Source: Capra hircus (Eukaryota > Chordata > Mammalia > Artiodactyla > Bovidae). From it: 64,000 nucleotides of DNA. The notes beneath the pieces were generated by a model. The model was not told where the DNA came from. It made no database searches and worked only from the letters and a program-made list of their open reading frames with translations. Below are positions 21,780 to 32,265 of the stretch, in pieces. Numbering within the stretch: the stretch's first letter is position 1; the number at the start of each line of letters is the position of its first letter. Both the position numbers and the translations under genes were made by a program. The DNA lies in NCBI RefSeq assembly GCF_001704415.2, contig NC_030831.1:44624134-44688133 (forward strand), in the 5' to 3' direction.

Positions 21780-23054
21780 AGCCAGCAGAAAGGGTTTGCC
21801 AAATTGCAGGGCTGGGTGGGAGGTGTGGGGTGGGAGAGCAAGGAGCTCAGCTGTGGAGCTTGAAAATAGCCATGTTCAAATTATCTCTGCATTTCTTCCA
21901 CTGAGGAGCGTGAAGCCACTTGGAATTCGGTGCCTGCCAGCTCCTCAGCTACCCCGACGCTTCCTGTTTTCAACCCAGCTAGTGCACTCTCTCTCTCACC
22001 AACTGTCAGTGCTCGGCCCAGGCTTCTTGGGCCTGGTTTCCAGACTCACAACTCCTATGTGCTGCTGTTCAACCCTAGAGATGTTCTTGTTCTTTATTTC
22101 TGGGGCCTGCAAGGGTGGAGAGGTAGGGGGTTTAGAACCCCTCTCTAGCCACTGCACATTGTCTATTTCAAACAGACCACAGTCTTTAGTGGTCTTGTTC
22201 AAGGCTATAGTCTCCTCCCTGACTTGGAGAGGGGGGCAAGTATGGACTGATGACAGTGAACTTTTCTATTTTCACTTTTGAAAATTGGGACATCTTGGGA
22301 GATCAGCTTTGCTGCCCCCATCAAGTAGATAAGTTGACGCTGAGGGAGAAGCAGGCATGGTGACATGGTGATGCAGCAAAAGTGGCTGATTTAGGCATTG
22401 AACCTCAGACTTCTTTCGTCTTATGCTTATTCAGTGCCATTGGTTACTGTCCTTCGTTACTATCTTAGTCTGAGGTCTTCAGGTGGTTTTGCTTTCATCT
22501 CTTGTGTTCTCTCGTTAGCTCATTTTTTGTCTCCTGGCTCCTGATCCTTATGCCAAGATAGGGAGTGGGTCCAGAGAGGACACTGGGGAAGGAAGATGCA
22601 GGAGACAACTATATTTCATTGACTAGTTTTGCTGGGCAACATTTGGCCATCCAGAAGCAGGTTTTGCCATGAAATAGGGTAATGGGCATGGGATAGGGCA
22701 AGATGACAAAAAGAAGGTTTGAATGGATGTTAGTGACTTCTTTCAGCAACAACTTTCTCCTCTTCTTTCCTGCTCCCCAAGCACACATTCTTAGCCCCAG
22801 GATATCTGTGGGGAGGGCCAACTTGCCTCTGTGTCCTTAGCAGCCTCCCGGGTGTCTCCCTAAGTGTGTCCCAGCACCTTCCTCTAGAGCGCAGCCTCAG
22901 AGTTGATCTATCTGAGCAGGTTAAATAAACAGGTCTGTGTTTGGGTTAATTATCACTGGTTCTGTTGCTCTCCATTACTGCTCCATCCGGGCCTCTGGCC
23001 AAGGAGCAGATGGGAGAGGCTACATCATCACCCCTGCCTCTTCATTGTGTCTGG

Positions 23055-23259
23055 CTCTCCCGCCTTCTCTCTCGCTCTCTCTCCCTCTTTCCCTCACCCT
23101 CTCCCTCTCTCTCTCTCTCCCTCCCTTACCCTTCCTCATTTTCCTCCTTCTTTCTCCCTCCTCTCTGCCCTCCCCTTGCTTCCCTGCTTTCCTTTCCCCT
23201 CTTCCCCTCCCCCTCCCTCTTTTTGCTCTTTCTGTCTCTCTCTCTCTCTTTCTCTTTTT
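23055..23259. repeat. Polypyrimidine (CT-rich) tract of ~205 bases
   Basis: The plus strand is almost purely C and T, with CTCTCT runs at 23102-23118 and 23236-23250. Frames crossing it on either strand are low-complexity artefacts (SLSLSL or RERERE). Mirror-symmetric segments could form triplex (H-DNA). Confidence 0.95.
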
Positions 23260-23405
23260 GGCTGAGCAAATAGGCCAGATGGCGGTGAGGGGAACAGACA
23301 ACAAGTGAGGCATGGCATATGGGGAGCTTGTTTAATTTCGGCTCCTGTAGGGAAGTAGATTGGAGGAGGTGAGCTACAAAAGCATAAAATGGAAAGGGGA
23401 AGGGT

Positions 23406-23408
<3 letters not shown>

Positions 23409-23448
<40 letters not shown>
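23409..23448. repeat. (AC)20 microsatellite
   Basis: Forty uninterrupted bases of AC repeat, 150 bases right of the polypyrimidine tract. Confidence 0.97.
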
Positions 23449-23449
<1 letters not shown>

Positions 23450-24480
23450 AACTGACCCTTCCAAGAGGGAAAGTGGATTCAGTTTACTATTGTTGGCCAG
23501 TGGAATCAGTTGAGAATGAAGTGACTCTAAAGCAGAAAGTACCCTTTTTGCGTCTTGAAGTTTTATCCCTCTCCTCCAGCTATCCCACCTCATGCCATAC
23601 TGCCCAGGGCTCTAGCTCTAGAGGATGGTCGGAGAGGGGCAGTGGGAGGTGGGCAGGATTTCTTATATAATGTGGTAAATGGCTGGCTGTTCATGTATCA
23701 ATTCCAGGAAGAAGTTTAGCCAGTAATTTAGCAAGAGCAAAATAGAGGTATCTGTGGCTAAAATAAGGGGCTGAAGGAAGACTGGCCTGAGTTAACCCAG
23801 GCCCAGCTTCTACTCAGAGCTTCTTGCTTGGTTTCCTGTGCCTTCTCCGTTTGATTCAGCTCTCTCTGGGGCAGCTGCCCACGTAACCATGCCTTGTTCT
23901 GCAGACCCTGTCCACTGCCTGTGCCGACATGGGAGAGCCAAGGCAGGATGGTGGAGGGAGGTGTAAGGGACTCGATGGAAAGTCCTTTGTTTTCTATCAG
24001 AGTTTATTTAACCTTTTTTGGTGGCTACCTAGAATGTCAAACTTAAGGCAGCTTTACCTGGAGTTTCTGGAGAGATTCTGGCCTTAGCACATAAAATGGC
24101 CCACAGATCAGTCAAATGTCATCTGCTACCCACAGCAAGGTTCCACTCAGCCATTGCTGGGGGCCTTGGATGCAGGTCGAATTCAGCCATCCAAGGGAGA
24201 CTGGCTTGGTGCAGCGCTGAGTTTCTGGCACTGTGGTCTCTGACTTGGTCTCTGAGACTGGGAGAGACCTTGGAGGCTTCAACAATGACCCTCGGTACAA
24301 TCCAGGCTCCTCTGCTGTAGCGGCAGCTTGCCCCCCTTCCCTGCAGGAGCTTCCCCAGCTCCACCAGGCAACCCGTTCGGCAGCTGATAACCGGATTAGG
24401 CAGCAGAATGGGGCAGATGAGTACCTCCAGGGGCCCTGCCTGGGAAAAGGGGCTGCCTGGCCTGTCGTGGGGGCTGCCAC
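23449..24480. other. Unassigned repeat-poor sequence
   Basis: No repeat or exon is recognised. GC content rises toward the right, into the CpG-rich patch at 24480. Overlapping frames on both strands (141 and 187 codons) reflect the GC content. Confidence 0.45.
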
Positions 24481-24720
24481 TGTCAACACCCTAAGCTGCT
24501 GCCTCGGGCGGGATATTTGCATGTGTGTGCGGCTACTGTACGAGCTGTGCCTGGAGCCACTGGGAAAAGCGGGCGGCAGAGGTTCACACGGGCCAGGGCT
24601 GCACAAAGCCCGAGGCCAAGTGGCGCAGTGGCCCTGGCCAGCGAGTGTCGCGCACTGAGTCCTGACGGTGGCCAAGCGCCTGTGTCCTGGAGGGCGGGAG
24701 CCGGCTCAGCTACCCAACAT
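24480..24720. promoter_or_regulatory. Small CpG-rich patch with GC-box and octamer motif
   Basis: About sixteen CpG dinucleotides occur in roughly 220 bases, far denser than in the flanks. A GC-box core gggcggg at 24506-24512 is followed two bases later by the octamer ATTTGCAT at 24515-24522 (POU-factor site, reversed). The patch is too short for a classic CpG island and no transcript evidence is visible, so promoter or enhancer function is inference. Confidence 0.4.
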
Positions 24721-25160
24721 GCTGCTTCCTCCCCAGCCTCCTCTGCAGAACTCTTCTTGCTTGTTTTCAGGGGCAGGCTGCTGGTTTGATCTCCCCTGAA
24801 TGCTGTCCCCTCATTTGAGCCTTCGATTCTGAGAAGATTCGAGGCATTGTCCAGGGTGGCGGGATGTCGGATTGATTTCGGGGGCCTTTGTGTGGACGTG
24901 GGGCTCCTGAATGAAGCTGTTATGCGCGTCTGGGGCTGGCGGGCAGGCTGTCCGGCTGCAAGCTGGGCCTCCCTTTGTTGTGGGGGCCTCATTGAGTCCA
25001 CGGAAGAGGCTCATTTCAGGGTGATTTACTACCACCCAAACACCAGCTGTCTCCTGTGCTGCTGCGCGCCCTGCCCGGCCCCCTCTTGGGGGGAATCTCC
25101 TCCCCTTCTGAAGCTCTCAGAGTCCCCACTCTTTCTGTTAAACATTGTATGGAATACACT
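24721..25160. other. Unassigned GC-rich sequence
   Basis: No repeat or exon is recognised. It is the right shoulder of the CpG-rich patch. Confidence 0.4.
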
Positions 25161-25164
25161 CATA

Positions 25165-25252
25165 TTCCTGTATGTATATATGTGTTCGTAATATATATTT
25201 GTATAAGTATAAAAAATGTATGTGCATGTATATGTATATATACATACATATT
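25165..25252. repeat. Degenerate TATG/TACA-type simple repeat
   Basis: Irregular tatg, tata and taca units (gtatgtatatatgtgttcg ... tatatacatacatattc) form an AT-rich simple repeat, ending in a T run. Confidence 0.75.
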
Positions 25253-25324
25253 CTTTTTTTGCTTTCTTTTTTAACAGCAAGCCCTGGGCAGAGGCAGGGG
25301 AAGGGGCAGGTAATAAAGCTGCTG

Positions 25325-25435
25325 TGTGGGGAACTGTGTCACCAGGGTTTGGATCTCAGCTCTGTCTCTCATTAGTTGTCTTACTTTGGGCAAGTCACTC
25401 CATCTCTCAAAGCCAGCCTTTTCACTGGAAACAAA
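25325..25435 (+). mobile_element. MIR SINE fragment
   Basis: The text gggtttggatctcagctctg, attagttgtcttactttggg and caagtcactccatctctc is MIR from the B-box into the core. Confidence 0.75.
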
Positions 25436-25714
25436 AAAAAAGAGTTCTCTTTTGATAGGAAATACTCAATTATTTCTTGAAACATTAAGGTCTTTTTAAA
25501 GCTATGAGAGAAAAGAATGCACCATTTTACTCTAATGATTTTATAAAGCATTGTTGAGTGAGAAATAAAGCCACAAGGCAATGGGAAGAGGAAGCTGTGC
25601 TAAAGGAGAAAACCTTTCCACCTTTCTAGGTGATGTGCCAGGGGCAGAGGGAACCACATCCAGACTTGGCTCACCCTAGGGTCTCAGAGTCAAGGGCTAT
25701 TAAATAGGAGCCAC

Positions 25715-25885
25715 AATCTGTTGAAAGTGCTAAATGGACATCAAAGAGAGGCACAGGAGGAAGCCTTGGGGTCAGGGAAAGCTCCTGGAGTAGGTAATGC
25801 AGGATTATTTTTAAGTTCAGGGTGGTCTGTAAGCGAAGAGGCTGGGAGAGTTTTTCCAGGGAGCTTGAGTGCACAGCATAGTGGT
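25715..25885 (-). mobile_element. L2 LINE fragment
   Basis: Reversed L2 signatures: ggggtcagggaaagctcctg, agtaggtaatgcaggattat and gcgaagaggctgggagag. Confidence 0.6.
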
Positions 25886-26499
25886 GGCCATCCCTCTGTG
25901 GACAGCCATCCCTGATCTCAAAAGCTGATATGCACCAAAGAGCAAAGGAAGTTTGGATGGAGGTGGAGGACATGGTCAGACACATAGTGCAGAGAAGCAA
26001 GTCTGCCTCTTTCATTTTAGCTGGTTTGAGGGTAGATTGTCAGTCAGCCAGAAGACAGTTTAGAAGGTGACTCTAATAGTTCAAGCATGACTAGAAAATA
26101 AGTGTTGGGGCTTCACAGGAGCACTGACCAGAGTGGAAGGGAAAGACATCTAGGTCGTGTAACTAATCTCAAGACTGGTTTGATGCAGGGAGTTGGAAAG
26201 ACAGGTGTATCAGGTGTACAATGATATACATCTTTATGTAAAATAGGGCAAAAGTTGTACAAAATTCAAAGCATTGCTAGCCTGGCACAGAATAAACACT
26301 AATTTAATGCCATCTGTAATGATGAAGATGTTTGCTTTTTTAGGTGGCCAACTGAGTGGTTGCCTCCCGGTCATGTCTACAAATGGGGAGAGCAGGAAAA
26401 GAAGCAGAATGGGAGATTGAGGTGGGAGGGGTAGGAAGAGCAAGATGAGAAGTTTTGGCACCATTAAGTCCTCACAGATATTGTCTAATGTAATTTCTT
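25886..26499. other. Unassigned sequence
   Basis: No gene is recognised. Parts may be very old L2 sequence too diverged to assign. Confidence 0.4.
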
Positions 26500-26610
26500 T
26501 GGGAGTAGGGTCTGGTGGGAATTCTCTCTTAGTTCCCCCATCATGTCTAGCTCAGTTCCGCCAATAGTTCAGGCACTTAATAGATATTTGATGAACTTAT
26601 ACATTAATGT
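26500..26610 (+). mobile_element. L2 LINE 3' end
   Basis: The terminal L2 pattern agttccgccaatagttcagg, cacttaatagatatttgatg is visible. Confidence 0.6.
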
Positions 26611-27564
26611 GTTTTCTGAGTCTTAACTCTCAGGAACTACTAGCTTAGAAATAATAATTTATTTTGCAGATGTTAAAGAGTACCAATTAATGCCACGCCC
26701 TGGGGACACAGTGAGGAACAAGCCAGCAAGTTATGTGCCAACCTGGAGATTGTTTTCTGCTCATATGACTGGAGAGGACTATACATATTGTTCCTGGGTA
26801 TCTAAGGATCACCTTAGCGGAGGGGAGAGGAGCAGATGGAGCATGCCATGGATGCATTAAGGCATCTAAGTTGTGCTGAACTATTTTCATGCTTTTATAT
26901 AGTGCCTCCTGGCCAGAGACAGACCTTGGCAGGGTGGTTAGTCACAACTGAGCCTCAGCATTAGCTGCACTCTGAGCTGTGCTCCTTGGGCTTAGGTAAG
27001 CAGCATGTGGGACGGGCTTCCCGGTTCCTGGTGACTCCAGAGTCAGCCATACAGTGCCTGCCTCTGCATACAGGTGATATAACTTGGACTTTATCTCCCC
27101 CCTGTTCCTCTCGTGGGTATCTTCATGACCATGGGAGGTTTTGCTGTTGGTTTTTCCTTTGTGTGGGTTGACAATTTCATGAGCTTTTTAAACTTTAAAT
27201 TTAGAGCAACTGTAGGCTCACACTTCTGGGACTTGCTCCAGGAGGTGTTACAGCAAGTGTTAGAGTCTCTCAGTATCCCAGAAAAGGGAATTGAAAAGAG
27301 CCTTAGAAATCCTCAGAAGAAAAAAAATCCTCCGTTTACTGAGAATGAAAATAACTCTAGAAAGGAGAGGTGGTGGCCCAAGCCACACAGCTCGAAAATG
27401 ACTGGGAGGCAATTTCACTCAGACATCCTGGCCTCCACATCCAGAGCTTGTTGAACTTCTTATGCAGCGCTTTGTATCGCCATTCACGTTCAAGATTAAG
27501 TGAGTCAAAGCCCTTCTCTATTTCTTACTTTCCCTGTGAGAAGAAGGTGGATATTGGACAAGGT
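26611..27564. other. Unassigned sequence
   Basis: No repeat or exon is recognised with confidence. Part of 27270-27400 is vaguely MIR-like. Confidence 0.4.
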
Positions 27565-27671
27565 CAGCATTTTACACTATGTGGTCTGTGGAACACACTT
27601 ATTCAGAACATTAGGAGGTGTTGGAGGCCAAAAAAGATTCCATGAGCGAAACGATTGAGAAACACCTGGTT
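27565..27671. mobile_element. Possible hAT-type MER DNA-transposon relic
   Basis: The text tgtggtctgtggaacacact ... gattgagaaacacctggtta resembles a small non-autonomous hAT-Charlie end. It is short and no inverted repeat pair was confirmed. Confidence 0.35.
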
Positions 27672-27682
27672 AAACGAAGCTA

Positions 27683-27771
27683 CCTTGGGAGATAGTGAAG
27701 GACAGGGAAGCCTGGCGTGCTGCAGTCTGTGGGGTTGCAAAGAGTTGGACACAACTGAGTGACTGAACAAC
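27683..27771 (+). mobile_element. BovB LINE, 89-base 5'-truncated insertion
   Basis: The text gacagggaagcctggcgtgc, tgtggggttgcaaagagttg and the tail gactgaacaacaa are the BovB 3' terminus. An 11-base TSD with one mismatch, aaacgaagcta / aaacaaagcta, is at 27672-27682 and 27772-27782, proving a genuine retrotransposition end product rather than a SINE piece. Confidence 0.85.
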
Positions 27772-28098
27772 AAACAAAGCTAAATAGAATCTTTGCAGTA
27801 GGATGTCTCAAAGTCTTTGCTATGTTAGTAAGTATCATGGTTTTGCAGTGTGGTTGAGCTTATGGTGTTTCACAAATTCATTAGATCACTAAATGATGCC
27901 TACTAGACCAGCTCTCCCTGGACCACTCCCACCTCCAATTCTTGTGTCGAGGTAACTTTCTGAGCCTTTGTAAAGATGTCTTACTGCATCTTGTGCCTTG
28001 GGAGGCTGAATGGGGTTGGGAGACACAAGAAAAACTCTGGAAAAGAAAGCTTTGTGAAATACAAATTCCAGTAAATGACACTATCCCCACCTTCATTG

Positions 28099-28296
28099 TG
28101 TTAGTAGCTCAGTTGTGTCAGATTCTTTGCGACCCCATGGACTGTAGCTACTAGGCTCCTCTGTCCATGGGATTTTCCAGGCAAGAATACTGGAGTAGGT
28201 GGCCATTTTCTCCAGGGGATCTTCCCGACTCAGGAATCGAACCCGCACCTCCTGCATCCTCTGCAATGGCAGGTGGATTCTTTACTGTCTGAGCCT
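28099..28296 (-). mobile_element. Bov-tA SINE
   Basis: The reverse-oriented element runs from ttagtagctcagttgtgtca to gattctttactgtctgagcc, where the last bases of the tRNA-like head are missing. No clear TSD was found. Confidence 0.92.
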
Positions 28297-30024
28297 GCCC
28301 TCAAGAGAGAAGGAAGGGAGGCCATTCCACTAACATGAAGAGGGATGTGAATGTCTTTCTCTGAGTTAGGATAAAAGATTATCTCTTTGTTTCTTCACTT
28401 AGCAGGAAGAACAAAGTTTGCAAATACAGGACCTGAAAAGTGAAGGGGAAGAGGAGAATACACAAGAACACTTGTCTTCTTTTCCAGAGGAAGAAAGGGA
28501 GGAGGGCAGACAAAGGATATCATACCTTTATAGTTTTATCAGCTTTTGACTCATTGGTTTTATAGGATGGTTCCTGATCTTGGTCAAACCTCTAGTAGCT
28601 CAGGAATCCATGGTTTTGAAAAAGGTTGATTGAGAACATGCACTCAGTCTAAATCTGTTCAAAACACCCCTCAGAAGGAAGATGGTGTGTGTGGGCATTG
28701 CATACATGTTCATGCATGCACCAAAAGAGCGATGTAAGGAAAAGGAACCGTGTCCAGTGCTCGTTTCGCTTCTACCTAATTGGGTTGGTATTCCTGGACT
28801 TTGGATCCAGACATAAAGATCAGCCTTTGATAAGCTGCTCTTGGCAGCTTAGATTGTGTCTATTATTTATTGGGCAACACAGGATGGATCATGTAATGAG
28901 ACATATTTGTACGCTCTGCCTGGGCACGTGGCAGGGCACACAGGTAGGTACAGACTGATGAAGAAGGGTGTCTCCAGAGGCTGCAGTCGAACCCTCCTCT
29001 CGCTCTCCTCACTGGCCATATTCCCTGATTCTCTGCATGACCACCAAGGCTTTGCTGTTTGTCAGCAGAAAAGTTATAGAGAGAAAGGGGGTGAACTTAA
29101 GAAGAACCGTCATGGTGATGTACTGTGTGTGTACAGAACAGCAAACGTAGAATCTCCAAGCCTTCTTCCTTTTCCATCGTGGGAAACAACATTCCCCTGG
29201 GGCAGTCACTTCATAATACTCATGACCTTCTCTGCAGCATTTGTAAGATATCATCATTTCGTTCTGTTCTAGTTATTACCCCTCTCTGAGGAGGTAAGTG
29301 TAATTGGACCCGTTTTATAGAAGGCAAAGGGAAGCATGAGAAACAAATGTTACTCTGGGATTCAGAGATAGAAATTGCAGTGGAGCCAGTGTATGCTTTC
29401 AGTTCTAAAATTTTATGGTGTTGGAGGAAAGAAATGACCAAGGATTAAGCCTCCTCACTACCCAACATACCCAAATCTCTGGCTGCTCTCTGCTTATCTC
29501 ATCCTTTTTCAGGAGGGAAGGAACAATTAAGGAAGCAGTTTCTTCTTTTAGCAAGGATGTATGGAGGAGCTATGCTGTCCATAGAATCTTTGCCAGACAA
29601 GTGAAGGAAAATGGATATACAATGTATGAGTCCTTTTATAAAAGAGCTTGCAGTTTGTTGAGGAATAAAGACATACATATGAAAAGTGAAGTGCCATGCA
29701 TCATCAAATCTAAGATGCCACAGACTCTGAGGCAATTTCAGAGATGTTAGAAATGAAAAATTGTACATTTTAGAATCAATGGGAGATGGTAGTAATACAA
29801 AGGTAAATAAAAATGAAAATTGGTTGTCCAGAGTTGTCATAAACCGTTTGTATTCATTCACCAGTTGTTTCCCCTACTATGCCCATGTGTGCTGAAGTAG
29901 CCAAGGCATGGTACAGACATGCATTGCTTTGAGCTCACAGTGAGGCAGGAGGCCTGGGTACCAGTAGGGTGGGCTAGTAAGGGGAGGATTTATGGATGAT
30001 GAAGTACTTGAGCATCTCTTCCTT
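28297..30024. other. Mostly unassigned sequence
   Basis: No exon is recognised. Short MIR-like strings occur at 29180-29260 and 29262-29400 but are too diverged to delimit. A 120-codon minus-strand frame at 29499-29861 has no recognisable feature. Confidence 0.4.
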
Positions 30025-30174
30025 TTCTTATAAGGGCACTTATCCCTTCATGAGAGTTTCATGGCCTCATCTAAACCTAATTACCTCTCAAAGGGTCATC
30101 TGCAAATATCATCACACTGGGAGTTAAGGCTTCAGCACGTGAATTTGGGGACATAAAACATTCAGTCCATAACA
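30025..30174 (-). mobile_element. MaLR LTR (MST/MLT1-type), 5' part
   Basis: In reverse orientation it carries ggcctcatctaaacctaatt, acctctcaaagggtcatctg and tgggagttaaggcttcagca, and ends with cattcagtccataaca. This matches the first ~150 bases of an MST-type MaLR LTR. The rest of the LTR is absent. Confidence 0.8.
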
Positions 30175-30539
30175 ATTGGGAAACTATTTAAATTAGGTTT
30201 GGGTCCTGGAACTTAGAACAGTAGGCAGGCTTGGAGAACTTTTGAGGATCTGGATAAGGTAGAATTATTAATAAGGCTGTTTTGAGGGGCAATCTGAGTC
30301 TGCCTGTAATCAAGCTTAATGTCACTGGGATTCTTCTGAGTTTCCATCTCAGTTCTATACACCTGCCACAGAGTTCTGCTCTCTGGAGTATATAAGGGGA
30401 AGGGAACACATGTCCTCTGTTCTCAGGAGGCTTAGCTAGAGCACACAAAATTTAAAGTTATGAAAGATTATAAGGGTAAGACCAGTAAGATGGAAGGTAT
30501 GTGAAATACTGACAGTCTATTAAAGGTGGTGAGATAGGA

Positions 30540-30740
30540 AATCCATGTGGGCTAGTTGAGTAGGACAAGGCTTCTTGGGGCAGGTGGGATTTGTGCTGAA
30601 CCTTGAAGATGGCAGGACTTATGGAATAGGGCAGATGGAGTTGGCAAGGGCATGAGCAAATATATTCAGACATGGAGGAGCTGGATATTTGGGAGCCCTT
30701 GAGAGGTTTGTCCTGGTGAGTGTCATTCCAGCGTTTATCT
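30540..30740 (-). mobile_element. L2 LINE fragment
   Basis: Reversed L2 text: tgtgctgaaccttgaagatg, tggaatagggcagatggagt and ggcatgagcaaatatattca. Confidence 0.6.
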
Positions 30741-31054
30741 ACCTCAGGGAGGACATAACAAGGCAAAGGTTTTTATCGTTGTTTTTTATTTGTTTGTCCA
30801 TGACATAGTCAGTGAAAGGGCTGGAGAGAGAAGGGGAGGAAGCAGGAAGATAAGGGAACATACCTTTCATATCAGCATCAGCACTTCTCTCCCTGTCTAT
30901 GGGGAGGAAGATGGAGGGAAGTTTACAGACTTACGCTTATAAATTATAAAAATTCTTAGAGGCCAGAATTTGAGGGAGTTTGAAATGGAAAAAAAAGCGA
31001 AGGAGGGAACCTACTGGAACAGAAAGGGCAAGGCGTTCGTATTTAGACTAATGT
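30741..31054. other. Unassigned sequence
   Basis: Purine-rich, with no recognised gene or repeat. Confidence 0.4.
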
Positions 31055-31320
31055 CCTTTCTTGCTTCCTATGCCCCTTCCTTTTTTTCTACCACTGTTTG
31101 TAATTAAGCTTATAGGGTTTCAGCCTGTATTTTATTACTGTTTACAGTTATTGCTATTTGATTTATTTCTAACTTGTTTTATTTATTGTTATTTGATTAA
31201 TTTCTTCTCTTTCCAATTATAATGTCAAGTCCTTGAAAGCAGGTCCTGTTTTTTGTATCTCTCAAAGCATTGGGATATGTTTTCTTTTTCTTGGTAAATA
31301 CTTAATAAATTGACTTCAAT
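31055..31320 (+). mobile_element. L2 LINE 3' end
   Basis: The L2 3' order ttatttattgttatttgatt, aatgtcaagtccttgaaagc, aggtcctgttttttgtatct and aaatacttaataaattgact is visible. Confidence 0.75.
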
Positions 31321-32159
31321 GCTTTTGGGAAAGAGACAGGATGCAATTTTTAAATAAAATAAAAATGATTGTATACAAAGAGTAGAGGAAGAACAATCTA
31401 TATTTGTTTATTTGATTTTTATTTATTTGGTGGATTACCCTCCCAATCCAACTGACTTACCAGTTATATTATGAGAGACTCTAGGAACGCAGTGGTGCTC
31501 AAATGCCTGTATCATTGGAATATTGACTGGTAGTCTGTGCTGGGTTGGTCCAGGACTCTCTTCTTCATGGACAGAGAGCCTGGACAACTGTCTCTGGTAT
31601 CATGAGATGCATAATGCCTGTGTTATGCTGAGAGACATAGGCAAGCAACAGGGATGCTTCTGAAGAATATGGCAGCTCTTGGGGAATGATCTAAAGGAAT
31701 GATGGTGGGTGCTTGAATCTTCACTTGGGTAGAGATTGCACTCCAGCAGTGGTGACTGTAGAGTTGTATTAATGTGATTATCTATTGCTGTCTCTATGTC
31801 ACCTCACCTGTTAACATGACTACAACTGACACATTTTATTTATTACTTTAAATGCCATGTGGGTGTCATGAGAGCTCTGTGTAACTAACTGGGAGCTAAA
31901 AAGCAAAATAATACTTAATAAATATTAACATTCACAGAGAAGGTTGCTAGAAAGCTAGATGGAGAAGCATCATAGAGTTATAATACTGGTCCACAGAGTT
32001 TTTAACCTGGGGTCCAAGGTTGCTGTGGAATCTCTATAGGTGATCTTCAGGTTTTCCTCTAACCTTCTGAAACTGGATATGCAGTTGACAGCTTTCATCA
32101 GATTCTCAAGATTATCTGTGACCCAGAAAAGTTAGGAACTACTGCAGACTGAGACTTCT
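31321..32159. other. Unassigned sequence, possible DNA-transposon relic at 31985-32150
   Basis: The text tttttaacctggggtccaag ... gttaggaactactgcag resembles the two ends of an old MER-type DNA transposon, but I cannot name it. Confidence 0.35.
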
Positions 32160-32265
32160 CAGGTCTGCTGATGAGGAAACCGAGGTTTAGAAAGGGCTAA
32201 TGACTCTCCCAGGTCACTCAGAGTAGGGAGAGTTTATGCATGTTTTTAGTCTTATAGTGTAGCAT
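32160..32265 (-). mobile_element. MIR SINE fragment
   Basis: The antisense MIR core gctgatgaggaaaccgaggt, ttagaaagggctaatgactc and ccaggtcactcagagt is visible. Confidence 0.6.

Larger units (their letters stand above)
21481..23054. other. Repeat-poor stretch with promoter-like motifs
   Basis: No repeat is recognised. A 178-codon plus-strand frame at 21745-22281 is the longest open frame outside repeats, but it has no recognisable domain. It opens within the X-box at 21744, which suggests a regulatory rather than coding constraint. Expression evidence would be needed to call a gene. Confidence 0.45.

Noticed and set aside
21745..22281. 178-codon plus-strand frame as a protein-coding gene
   Set aside because: It is the longest frame outside repeats, but has no recognisable domain, signal peptide or splice context; chance is plausible in moderately GC-rich DNA.
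22903..23313. Ser/Leu/Pro-rich and Arg/Glu-rich frames as proteins
   Set aside because: They are low-complexity translations of the polypyrimidine tract.
24112..25001. Overlapping minus-strand frames of 187 and 172 codons as a gene
   Set aside because: GC-rich DNA is depleted of stop codons. Open frames occur on both strands, with compositions rich in Pro, Ser and Arg and no motif.
29415..29861. 111- and 120-codon opposing frames as genes
   Set aside because: They overlap on opposite strands, have no recognisable domain, and show no promoter or splice evidence.
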